Below, one piece after another: positions 7,499 to 14,167 of a stretch of DNA of 19,983 bases; within the stretch, counting starts at the first letter, position 1, and every line of letters starts with the position of its first letter. The notes under the pieces are model-generated. The model was not told the DNA's origin. It saw only the letters and a program-made list of their open reading frames with translations, and did not search any database. The DNA is taken from positions 1 through 19,983 of the forward strand of contig SLAO01000135.1 in assembly GCA_007126835.1 (NCBI GenBank), in the 5' to 3' direction. The DNA comes from Nitriliruptorales bacterium. Lineage in GTDB: Bacteria; Actinomycetota; Nitriliruptoria; Euzebyales; Egibacteraceae. A program made the position numbers and the translations under genes.

Positions 7499-8412
7499 CT
7501 CAGCAACCCGGCGACCAGCAACACCGCGAACAGCGCTCCGAGGTAGCTGATCGACGCCTTGAAGATGCGCATGGCACCCGCGCGGCTCGGGTCGCTGCGG
7601 ACCCGCCACGCGGCCCGGATGAACCAGGCGCCGAGGATGGCCGTGGCGACAGCCACGGGCCAGCCCAGCGCCGGCGACGTCAGCGGCAGCAGCAGAGAGC
7701 ACCCGACGGTGGCCCCGGCGTACCCGACGATGTGGTTCGCGGTCGTCTCGACGCCGCGCGTGACCGGCAGCATCGGTACGCCGGCGCGGGCGTAATCGTC
7801 ACGGTAGGCCACCGCCAGCGCCCAGAAGTGCGGCGGCGTCCACAGCACGACGACGGCGAACAGCAGCACCGCGGTGACGCTGACCGTGCCGGTCACCGCC
7901 GCCCAGCCGATCATCGGCGGCACCGCCCCGGCCACCCCGCCGATGACGATGTTCTGGTCGGTTCGACGCTTGAGCCAGCAGGTGTAGATCCCCACGTACC
8001 AGCCGAGCGCGACCGCGTTCAACGCCGTCGCGAGCCCACCGGCCACGGCAAGCATCAGCCCCAACCCGGCCAGTGCCAGCGCGGTCGCGAACACCACCGC
8101 ATGGCGGCGCGACATCCGGCCCGACGGCAAGGGGCGTGAACGTGTGCGCTCCATGGCCGCGTCGATGTCCGCGTCGATCACCATGTTGAACGCGTGGGCG
8201 GCGCCAGCGGTCAGCGCACCGGCGAGTATCACCCCGGCCGGCAGCGCCACGCCAGGCCAACCCCCGTCGGCCAGGACCATCGCCGGGACCGTCGTGACCA
8301 GCAGCAGCTCCACGATGCGCGGTTTGGTCAACGACAGGTGGTCAGCGACCACCTGCCGCAGCCCACCCGTCTGCTCGGCCTGGGCTGCGGGAGGAGTCGC
8401 GGATGTCGTCAC
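7492..8412 (-). CDS. ctaB: Protoheme IX farnesyltransferase (heme O synthase)
   Basis: CtaB attaches a farnesyl group to heme b, giving heme O, the precursor of heme A for heme-copper oxidases. The 306-residue UbiA-type membrane protein has the first prenyl-diphosphate motif NMVIDADID (76-84) followed by RTRSRPLPSG. The second conserved region is KRRTDQNIVIGGVAGAVPP, with about nine helices overall. GTG 8412 is chosen because the upstream subunit I stop (8417-8415) leaves only two bases between them and the resulting length is normal. The longer upstream frame would run inside subunit I. Its place directly after subunit I suggests the enzyme uses a farnesylated heme, which is notable if that subunit is a NO reductase. 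No ctaA (heme A synthase) is seen in the window. Confidence 0.95.
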   Translation of the reverse strand: MTTSATPPAAQAEQTGGLRQVVADHLSLTKPRIVELLLVTTVPAMVLADGGWPGVALPAGVILAGALTAGAAHAFNMVIDADIDAAMERTRSRPLPSGRMSRRHAVVFATALALAGLGLMLAVAGGLATALNAVALGWYVGIYTCWLKRRTDQNIVIGGVAGAVPPMIGWAAVTGTVSVTAVLLFAVVVLWTPPHFWALAVAYRDDYARAGVPMLPVTRGVETTANHIVGYAGATVGCSLLLPLTSPALGWPVAVATAILGAWFIRAAWRVRSDPSRAGAMRIFKASISYLGALFAVLLVAGLLSP

Positions 8413-8414
8413 GG

Positions 8415-10148
8415 CTAACCCACGGGCCAGGACTGGGCGAGGTTGAAGTGCGCGACGACGTAGAGGACCACGAACCAGGCGAGGAAGAACAGCACCATCG
8501 CGTAGGTGCCGGGTGCTTCGAAGCGCGCCCACCGGCCTTTGAGACCGTTGTGGGGCAGTTCAGAGGCCGGGGCCGGGGGCGGGGCCGCAGTCGGGCCGAA
8601 CCGCAGCGCCAGGTTGGCCAGCGGCGCATCGGTGCGTTCACCAACGAGCAACGTGCGCACCATAACCCACACGTACATCACGCCGCCGACCACGGCGAGG
8701 ATGGCGCCGACCGACACCAGCGTCATCATCAGCGGAACCGCGCCCTCGCCGAACTGGGTCACGCCCACGGGGGCGTCGGCGTAGCCCAGGTCGGCGACGC
8801 GACGGGGCACGCCCATCTGGCCGGCTGCGAGCATCGCCAGCGTCAGCAGCGCCACTCCCCCGGCGAACACGTACGGTTGCCAGCGGGCGATCCGGGTCCC
8901 GACGAGCTCGCGGCGGGCCAGCAACGGCAAGAGGTAGTAGGAGATGCCCATGAACGCCAGCGTCGTGCCCGAGACCACCGTCGCGTGGAAGTGTCCGACC
9001 ACGAACAGGGTGTTGTGGATGAGCATGTTCAGCTGCATCGTGCCCATGAGCACGCCCGACACCCCGGCGACGAACCCGAAGTACACCACCGACAGCACCA
9101 GGCTCGAGAAGCCCGGCTCTCGCCAGGGCGCCCTCACAAGCCAGCCGAACAGCCCCTTGCCGATCCCGCGCTCGCGCTGGGCGGCCTCGATGCCCGCGGG
9201 CACCGAGAACGCGTGGATCAGGCTGGCCAGGACCGCGAGGTACAGCAGGTAGCTGGTGTTCATGATGCGGTGGCTCGTTCCCAGCCCCGGGTCCACCATC
9301 AGGTGATGGACCGCCCCGAGGTGGATGAACGCGATCAACAGCACGAACGCGAACCGCGACAGGCCCTCGTTGACCGGCCGTCCGCCCAGCGTCAGCCCGA
9401 TCAGCGCGTACCAGACCGCGACCATCGCGGCGAGGTTGACCTGCTGCGCGCCGTGCCCGATGCCCCAGAACAGGATGCGGTAGAGCGCGGGGTCTACCTC
9501 GGTCAGCACCCCCACCGACTGCAGGAAAAGCAGCAGGTAGGCCGCAGCCCCGGTCAGCAGCGAGTACACGCCGATGATCGCCGCGGCCGCGAAGCCGTAC
9601 ACGACCAGCGGCAGCGAGCCCTCGTAGGTGCGTTCGCGCCGGGCCATCACGACGTTGGCGAAGAACAGGCAGATCGCGACCAGCACCCCGCCGGCGAACA
9701 GCAAGATCCCCAGGTAGTACAGCGGATGCGCGGTCAGCGGCGGGTACGCGGTGAACATCACCGTGGCGTTGCCCGAGAACATCGCCCACTGGGCGAGCGC
9801 GATGCCCAGCAACATCGCCCCGAACACGCCCCAGGCCACCCGGGGCGCGCGCATCCGCGCGTTGAGCAGCATCGTCGAGCCCCAGTACAGGGCGGCGACC
9901 TCGAACAGCAACAGCCAGAACAGCAGCATGGTCGCACCGTGGCTGGCAACCAGCCGGTACCACCAGTCGTCCGAGATCGGCAGGCCCTGGCGCTGCAGGG
10001 CGATGAAGATCGCCATCACCCCGCCGGCGGCGAGCATGAGCACCGCGGCGACGGCGTAGGCAAGCGCGAGGCGCCGCCCACTCTCGTCGACGCGGAAGCC
10101 GGTGGTGGCGCAGGTGCGCAGCTCCGGAGCGTTTGCGGTGGCAGCCAC
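8415..10148 (-). CDS. Heme-copper oxidase-superfamily subunit I, B-type-like, lacking active-site tyrosine (candidate NO reductase)
   Basis: This catalytic membrane subunit has 577 residues and about 13 helices. It resembles Thermus ba3 CoxA throughout, including an NVPRR-like segment (GVPRR) and a C-terminal extra helix. Low-spin heme ligands are His70 (RLVASHG) and His388; the high-spin heme ligand is His386 (VGHFHATV). CuB-site ligands are His232 (IGHGAQQVN) and His281/His282 (AVHHLMVDPG). In oxygen reductases of types A and B the residue four after the first CuB histidine is the cross-linked tyrosine (GHPxxY). Here that residue is Gln236, and no tyrosine is seen in the helix carrying the HH pair, where C-type enzymes place theirs. 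This points to NO reductase rather than O2 reductase activity, as proposed for the eNOR/sNOR/gNOR families. GTG 10148 has GGGGAGG six bases upstream. It ends two bases before ctaB. No subunit III gene is present. Confidence 0.93.
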   Translation of the reverse strand: MAATANAPELRTCATTGFRVDESGRRLALAYAVAAVLMLAAGGVMAIFIALQRQGLPISDDWWYRLVASHGATMLLFWLLLFEVAALYWGSTMLLNARMRAPRVAWGVFGAMLLGIALAQWAMFSGNATVMFTAYPPLTAHPLYYLGILLFAGGVLVAICLFFANVVMARRERTYEGSLPLVVYGFAAAAIIGVYSLLTGAAAYLLLFLQSVGVLTEVDPALYRILFWGIGHGAQQVNLAAMVAVWYALIGLTLGGRPVNEGLSRFAFVLLIAFIHLGAVHHLMVDPGLGTSHRIMNTSYLLYLAVLASLIHAFSVPAGIEAAQRERGIGKGLFGWLVRAPWREPGFSSLVLSVVYFGFVAGVSGVLMGTMQLNMLIHNTLFVVGHFHATVVSGTTLAFMGISYYLLPLLARRELVGTRIARWQPYVFAGGVALLTLAMLAAGQMGVPRRVADLGYADAPVGVTQFGEGAVPLMMTLVSVGAILAVVGGVMYVWVMVRTLLVGERTDAPLANLALRFGPTAAPPPAPASELPHNGLKGRWARFEAPGTYAMVLFFLAWFVVLYVVAHFNLAQSWPVG

Positions 10149-10160
10149 GGTGCGCCTCCC

Positions 10161-10751
10161 CTAGTCCTCGACGATGATCTTGCCGGTCATGACGTGGTGA
10201 CCGAGCCCGCAGAACTCGTTGCAGACCAGCGGGAACTCCCCGGTCTCGTCGGGGGTGACCCGGATCACGTAGAGATAACCCGGCAGCACCTGGAAGTTCA
10301 GGTTGGTCGGCTGCAGCGACAAGCCGTGCTGGACGTCGGTCGACGAGACCAGCAGCCGGTAGGTCTCGTCGCGCTGGAGCCGGAGGATGGGACGGAACTG
10401 GAACTGACTGGCGACGAGATAGACGTCCTCGCCCGGAATCGGCTCGACCACGGGCACGCCGTCTTGCTCTCCGACCTGGCGGTCGGCGATGTAGGTGTCG
10501 GCCTCCGCGGCGAAGTCGCTGGTCGTGATGCGGTACGACTCGATGGGGGTTTGCTGCTCACCGATGCCCAACCAGACGTACATGCCGGAGAACAGCACGA
10601 GGCACCAGACGAAGGCCACGATGAGCCAGCGCCGCTCGTCGGGCCCGAGCCGCTTCCACCACACCCGCGGGGGCGGCGTCAGCGTGCTGCGGGGCGGCTC
10701 GCCACCAGGCGGGGGGGAGCCTCCGTGCTCTGTGACGCCTGCTGCGCTCAT
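10161..10751 (-). CDS. Heme-copper oxidase-type subunit II with complete CuA site
   Basis: This 196-residue electron-entry subunit has a proline-rich N-terminus (to about 29), one membrane helix (about 42-62, LIVAFVWCLVLFSGMYVWLG) and an outer cupredoxin domain. All CuA ligands are visible: His142 (DVQHGLSL) and, in CNEFCGLGHHVM, Cys177, Glu179, Cys181, His185 and Met188. It should accept electrons from a small soluble or lipid-anchored donor and pass them to subunit I. The single N-terminal helix is the B-type pattern. The start is ATG 10751, which overlaps the preceding small gene's stop as ATGA; GTG 10763 would add four residues. Subunit I starts 12 bases downstream. Intact CuA means electrons come from a periplasmic-side donor rather than directly from quinol. 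Confidence 0.95.
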   Translation of the reverse strand: MSAAGVTEHGGSPPPGGEPPRSTLTPPPRVWWKRLGPDERRWLIVAFVWCLVLFSGMYVWLGIGEQQTPIESYRITTSDFAAEADTYIADRQVGEQDGVPVVEPIPGEDVYLVASQFQFRPILRLQRDETYRLLVSSTDVQHGLSLQPTNLNFQVLPGYLYVIRVTPDETGEFPLVCNEFCGLGHHVMTGKIIVED

Positions 10752-10921
10752 GCGCCGGCCCACCGTGGAAGCTCAGCGAGCTCCCACAAACCCCAGGCGA
10801 GGTAGAGCAGACCCGGCACGACGATGCTGACCACCAAGAGCAGCCAGAGGTTGTCGAGCACCCGCTGGGGCCACGGGGTGGGTTCGGCACCGGGATCTTC
10901 GAAGTCGCCGTTCGACCGCAT
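10748..10921 (-). CDS. 57-residue single-helix protein, probable oxidase subunit IIa
   Basis: This is a small gene easily missed by annotation. It starts at ATG 10921 with AGGAAGG seven bases upstream and ends in an ATGA overlap with subunit II. The protein begins MRSNGDFEDPGAEPTPWPQR, then has one membrane helix (WLLLVVSIVVPGLLYLAWG) and a short tail ending PRWAGA. B-type oxidases such as Thermus ba3 carry a very small single-helix subunit IIa that substitutes for the missing second helix of subunit II. Position, size and topology here match that. I recognise no residue-level signature, so the assignment rests on context. Confidence 0.72.
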   Translation of the reverse strand: MRSNGDFEDPGAEPTPWPQRVLDNLWLLLVVSIVVPGLLYLAWGLWELAELPRWAGA

Positions 10922-10933
10922 GGCGAGGCCTTC

Positions 10934-11071
10934 CTACGGCACGGTCCATACGCGGGGACGCCGCGCCGTTGTCGATGAGCGAAACGCAGCATCGCGCAAT
11001 TTGGTGTCTTCGTCTACGGGCGCCCCGATTCCGGTCAGCGACTGCCGAGGCTGCGTTGTCGCTCCCGTCAT
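10934..11071 (-). CDS. Possible 45-residue ORF coupled to the HAHSH membrane-protein gene
   Basis: ATG 11071 overlaps the stop of the upstream gene as ATGA. The frame runs 45 codons to TAG at 10934, and the next gene's ATG lies 12 bases on with its ribosome site in between. The spacing suits an operon gene. The peptide (MTGATTQPRQSLTGIGAPVD... ending RRPRVWTVP) is hydrophilic, with no helix or known motif. Its codon third positions are less GC-rich than the neighbours', so it may instead be a spacer or leader containing an internal promoter. Function is unknown. Confidence 0.35.
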   Translation of the reverse strand: MTGATTQPRQSLTGIGAPVDEDTKLRDAAFRSSTTARRPRVWTVP

Positions 11072-12369
11072 CTCGCCCCCTGGCTCGCACCCGAGACCAG
11101 CAGGTCGTCCCGCGCGTGATCGGCGGTCGCGGCACGTACGGGGCTCGCGGGACCGCCGCTTTCGCCACCGACCCGCCGGCGGGAGATCACGATCAGCACC
11201 ACGACCGCCACCGGACCTGCCGCCGCGACCACCGCCAACCACCGGCCGGCGAGCGACTGCCCCGCCGGCGACGTGAGCAGGACCAGTGAGGCGAGCATGA
11301 TCGCCACCGCAATCCACCAGGCCCGCATCCGACGAGCCACCGCCGCCTCCTTGCCCGCCAGTGCCGTCAGCAATCCGGTGCTGACCCCACCGAGAAGCAG
11401 CAGGTGCAGGTACAGCACGCGCGCGGCATCGCCTGTGGCGGAGGCTTCGAGGCCGAGCACGCCGAGCGGCTCGGAAACCCCGCGCAAGGCAAGCGCCGCC
11501 AGTGGAACCACCCAGAGCGTCTGTGCCAACCCGGGCATCCGGGGGCGGAGCATCGAGGCCACCAACAGCACGACTCCGACGCCAACGACCACCACCGCCC
11601 CCGCCACCAGAACGCCGACGCCGGCAGGTCGGCCCTCGGTCGATGACCAGGCAAGGACGCTGAGCGGCAGGCCGGCCACGAGGAGTCGCTGGCCGAGGCG
11701 GGCCATCCACTCGATACCCCCCAGGCTGTGCCAGGCCAGGCCGAGGACGCCCAACAGCAACCACCCGTCGGCGAACCACCCAAGGAAGGCGTGGATGGCC
11801 GAGCTCGACCAGAACAGGTCGGCACCGGTCGCGTCGGCCACCCCGCGGCCCATGGCCCCGACGGGAGCCAGCAGCAGGAACACCACCGCCGCGTCCCACA
11901 GGCGCAGGGCGCGATGCCGGACCACGCCGCGGGTGGCGCGACGGTACGCCACCGCGAACACAACCCAGGCGACCCCGTTGAGCGAGGCGACGAGCACCGA
12001 CAGGGGCACCTGGCGTCCAAGCACCGCCACCGTCTGATAGCCGGACAGGAGGAAGACCGGATAGGCGGTCAGGCCAGCGGCCAGCGCCCACACAGCAGCG
12101 CGTCGCATGGAGTCCACGTCGCCGGCGAGCGCCTGCACCCGGTGTGCGATGAGTAGCATCAGCGCGGGAGCGGCCCAGCCGAAGAACATCAGGTGGGAGT
12201 GCGCGTGACGGACGTCACCCAGCTCGAGCGGACCGAGTGAAGCGCCGACCATGCCGAGACGGAACGCGACACCGGTCAACCCAGCCAGCACGAACGCGGC
12301 AAAGACCCAGGACCACGCCGCATCTGGGCTCGGTCGCGTGGACCCCCGCGCTCGCCGGATCTGCCGCAC
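11068..12369 (-). CDS. 12-helix membrane protein with HAHSH motif, first gene of the oxidase/NOR-like operon
   Basis: This 433-residue integral membrane protein has about 12 predicted helices, the same number as the core of a heme-copper oxidase subunit I. It lacks the oxidase ligand motifs. Distinct histidines sit at helix edges: RHAHSHLMFFGW (His55, 57, 59), SSAIHAFLGWFADGW and LYLHLLLLGG. These could bind heme or metal, but this is inference. It is not clearly NnrS, which it loosely recalls in size and helix number. The start is GTG 12369 with GGGGG about four bases upstream; the promoter and inverted repeat lie just beyond. As first gene of the operon it may serve assembly, NO handling or electron transfer for the enzyme downstream. 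C-terminal residues after about 400 are a hydrophilic tail. Confidence 0.8.
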   Translation of the reverse strand: MRQIRRARGSTRPSPDAAWSWVFAAFVLAGLTGVAFRLGMVGASLGPLELGDVRHAHSHLMFFGWAAPALMLLIAHRVQALAGDVDSMRRAAVWALAAGLTAYPVFLLSGYQTVAVLGRQVPLSVLVASLNGVAWVVFAVAYRRATRGVVRHRALRLWDAAVVFLLLAPVGAMGRGVADATGADLFWSSSAIHAFLGWFADGWLLLGVLGLAWHSLGGIEWMARLGQRLLVAGLPLSVLAWSSTEGRPAGVGVLVAGAVVVVGVGVVLLVASMLRPRMPGLAQTLWVVPLAALALRGVSEPLGVLGLEASATGDAARVLYLHLLLLGGVSTGLLTALAGKEAAVARRMRAWWIAVAIMLASLVLLTSPAGQSLAGRWLAVVAAAGPVAVVVLIVISRRRVGGESGGPASPVRAATADHARDDLLVSGASQGAR

Positions 12370-12378
12370 CGTGCCCCC

Positions 12379-12411
12379 GAACGTTAACCGTTAGTCCGTT
12401 ACCTAACGTTC
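12379..12411. promoter_or_regulatory. Operator-like cluster: GAACGTTA inverted repeat with internal CGTTA copies
   Basis: GAACGTTA (12379-12386) and TAACGTTC (12404-12411) are perfect inverted arms. Between them CGTTA recurs at 12389 and 12397, giving three direct copies and one inverted copy within 33 bases. The cluster lies directly downstream of the leftward -10 element, overlaps the likely transcription start and reaches the ribosome site. A bound repressor would block the operon. The motif does not match the FNR/CRP consensus TTGAT-N4-ATCAA. Confidence 0.6.
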
Positions 12412-12439
12412 ATCATACGGATATAGGTTCGCCGTGCAA
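12412..12439 (-). promoter_or_regulatory. Predicted promoter of the oxidase/NOR-like operon
   Basis: Read leftward, TTGCAC (12439-12434) and TATGAT (12417-12412) are separated by 16 bases. They match the -35 and -10 of a housekeeping sigma promoter well and stand out in a GC-rich genome. The start site would fall near 12405, inside the CGTTA cluster. The first gene starts at 12369. Confidence 0.6.
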
Positions 12440-12537
12440 GGGGTGGTGGTGCCAGGGCTGGCGCGCAGTGGGGGCGCACCTCCGCCGTGGCCCGCACCCT
12501 GGCCGCGCATGCCCCGAGCAATTTCGTAAAGTCAAGG

Positions 12538-12601
12538 TTGCAAAAAGTCGATGCACTGATAACCATAAGTGTTACAGTAAACGTTAGTTGTCTGATGGAG
12601 G
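12538..12601 (+). promoter_or_regulatory. AT-rich promoter/leader of the cupredoxin gene with CGTTAGT motif
   Basis: This stretch is clearly richer in A and T than its surroundings. It contains TTGCAA (12538-12543), TACAGT (12573-12578, four of six matches to a -10) and AACGTTAG (12580-12587), the same CGTTAGT string found in the leftward operator (12389-12395). GGAGG (12597-12601) sits five bases before the ATG. The exact promoter boxes are unclear because the spacing between the best candidates is not canonical. Confidence 0.45.
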
Positions 12602-12606
12602 CCACC

Positions 12607-12978
12607 ATGAAGCTACGCACCACCCTGAGCACCATCGCCGCGCTCGCGCTCGCCGTGTCACTGGCTGCCTGCGGGGATGACGGAGATGACGGCGCCGCAG
12701 CAGCCGATGGCGGAGCCATCACCATCGAGATGGGCGACATGTACTTCGAACCCGATTCGATCACCGTCCCCGCCGGGGAGGTCATCGAGGTCGAACTCGA
12801 CAACGTTGGCGCGTCCGAGCACGACCTCGTCCTCGATGACGGCACCGACACCGGCACGGTGCCGCCTGGGGAGAGCACGACCGTCGAGATCGGTCCCTTC
12901 GACGAATCGACCACCGGCTGGTGCTCGGTGCCCGGCCACCAGAGCTCTGGCATGGAGCTCGACATCAACGTCGAGTAG
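12607..12978 (+). CDS. Cupredoxin (type 1 copper) lipoprotein, probable electron donor
   Basis: This 123-residue blue-copper protein is exported and lipid-anchored. The signal peptide ends in the lipobox LAAC with Cys22, followed by an acidic Gly/Asp/Ala linker. The cupredoxin domain begins near residue 37 (ITIEMGDMYFEPDSITVPAG). Type 1 copper ligands are all present: His72 (SEHDLVL), then Cys106, His111 and Met116 in WCSVPGHQSSGM. ATG 12607 has GGAGG at ideal spacing; longer upstream frames have no matching signal sequence. It is divergent from the CuA-oxidase-like operon and shares its CGTTA motif, so it most likely delivers electrons to the CuA subunit. The domain also resembles the N-terminal cupredoxin domain of some copper nitrite reductases, but the catalytic domain is absent. 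Confidence 0.92.
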   Translation: MKLRTTLSTIAALALAVSLAACGDDGDDGAAAADGGAITIEMGDMYFEPDSITVPAGEVIEVELDNVGASEHDLVLDDGTDTGTVPPGESTTVEIGPFDESTTGWCSVPGHQSSGMELDINVE

Positions 12979-13009
12979 GTCCACACCGGCGCGTTGCCCG
13001 GAGGAAGCG

Positions 13010-13042
13010 ATGTGTGACTACTGCGGCTCTCGCCCCGCTCAC
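13010..13042 (+). pseudogene. MCDYCG start fragment, likely remnant of a hemerythrin-type gene
   Basis: GGAGGAAGCG followed by ATG opens a frame reading MCDYCGSRPAH. MCDYCGC is a recurrent N-terminus of small hemerythrin-domain proteins in actinobacteria and other phyla, as I recall. After about ten codons the frame runs antisense into the 3' end of the ABC permease gene (stop at 13039) and no hemerythrin motif appears. The good ribosome site and 31-base distance from the cupredoxin gene suggest a former second gene cut off by rearrangement. It could also be a coincidental short ORF. Confidence 0.5.
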
Positions 13043-14157
13043 ACCTCGACGGTTGCCGCCTCGACGGGTCGGGTGGCCTGCCGCTCGGTCTTGCCGATGG
13101 CCACGTGGCGCTCGAGCCAGCGCCCGACCAAGATGACCGCAGGCAGCAAGACGACGCAGATCGCCGCGGCCACACCCAACGTGCCGGCCACCTCCCCCAG
13201 GGTGGCGCCTTCCACGCTGACCGCATAGGCCGGCTCGAGGAAGTAGTAGGCCGGCATGACATACAGCGGCCACGTGGGCAGATCCGGCCATATGAAGAAG
13301 ATCGCGGGCAGGAAGAGGATGATGCCACCAGCCTTCCACGCCGCGAACAGCGTGTTGGTGTCAGGGGCCCACGCCCCGATCATCAAGCCGAACTGGGCCA
13401 TCATGACCGCCCCCAGGGCGATCGCGAGCCCCACCGCGAGCGGTTCGGTCCCGAACGCGTCGTTGAGCAGCAGCGTGACCACCCCGGCGGCCACTCCGAG
13501 CAGCACGCCGAAGGCTCCTTTGGCGGCTAGCACCTCCCGCACCGACGTGGGGCCGGCCAGGACCGCCTCGAGGGTACGGCGTTCCTTCTCCTCGACCAGG
13601 CTGGAGGCGGGCACCATCCCGCCGGGGATCGAAACGGCGTACATGACGAGCAGCGGCAGCAGGCGCAGGTCGAGCGGCAGCCCCGCCTCCCCAAGCTCTA
13701 CGACCTCGACGGACACCGCCACCTGCGACCCGGCCAGCTCCCGGACGAGGTCGAGGACCGCGGCGGTCAGCACCACGCGATCGGCCGGCAGGCTGTCGCC
13801 GGCGACCCAGAGGCCCAGCGGTGGCCTCGCGCCAGCGCGGACCTGCTCATCGAACCCCGCCGGCAACACCAACCCGGCGTCGTAGCCACCCTCCGCGAGC
13901 TCGTCGCGCAAGATCTCGGCGTCGGCGACGGTGTCGACGACCACGCCCTCGATGGCGTGGGCCTGTGCCGTCAGCGTCGAGCTTCCCTCGTCGACGATCC
14001 CCAGAGCGGGTTCGCCTTCGAACAGGTCGCCGAACACCCCGCGGATCAGCAGGGTCAGCAGCACCGGGATGACGAGCGCCCACAGCACCACGGGCGAGCG
14101 AGGCCCCACGCGCAGGTCTTTGCGCAGCACCTGCCAGCTCCTGGCCACGCTGGTCAT
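13039..14157 (-). CDS. ABC-2 type exporter permease (second permease)
   Basis: This 372-residue membrane protein is an ABC-2/NatB-like permease. It has one helix near the N-terminus (about 20-42), a roughly 140-residue outer domain, then about five further helices. The segment VEEKERRTLEAVLAGPTSVREVLAAKG is the typical cytoplasmic loop of this family, where the permease contacts the ATPase. ATG 14157 is chosen: GAGGAGG lies five bases upstream and the previous gene's stop is ten bases away. It ends just short of the MCDYCG fragment on the other strand. The substrate is unknown; NatAB-type sodium export, drug export or lipid export are all possible. Confidence 0.9.
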   Translation of the reverse strand: MTSVARSWQVLRKDLRVGPRSPVVLWALVIPVLLTLLIRGVFGDLFEGEPALGIVDEGSSTLTAQAHAIEGVVVDTVADAEILRDELAEGGYDAGLVLPAGFDEQVRAGARPPLGLWVAGDSLPADRVVLTAAVLDLVRELAGSQVAVSVEVVELGEAGLPLDLRLLPLLVMYAVSIPGGMVPASSLVEEKERRTLEAVLAGPTSVREVLAAKGAFGVLLGVAAGVVTLLLNDAFGTEPLAVGLAIALGAVMMAQFGLMIGAWAPDTNTLFAAWKAGGIILFLPAIFFIWPDLPTWPLYVMPAYYFLEPAYAVSVEGATLGEVAGTLGVAAAICVVLLPAVILVGRWLERHVAIGKTERQATRPVEAATVEV

Positions 14158-14167
14158 CGCCGCCTCC

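Noticed and set aside
8415..10148. Default call as an ordinary cytochrome c oxidase subunit I
   Set aside because: The residue that should be the cross-linked tyrosine is Gln236, so O2 reductase function should not be assumed.
8403..10805. An 800-codon open frame on the plus strand
   Set aside because: It is antisense to subunits I and II, which have complete ligand motifs. Its Arg/His/Gln-rich translation is typical of a GC-rich shadow frame.
12379..12411. FNR/CRP/DNR-type NO-responsive box
   Set aside because: The TTGAT-N4-ATCAA consensus is absent; the repeats are CGTTA-based.
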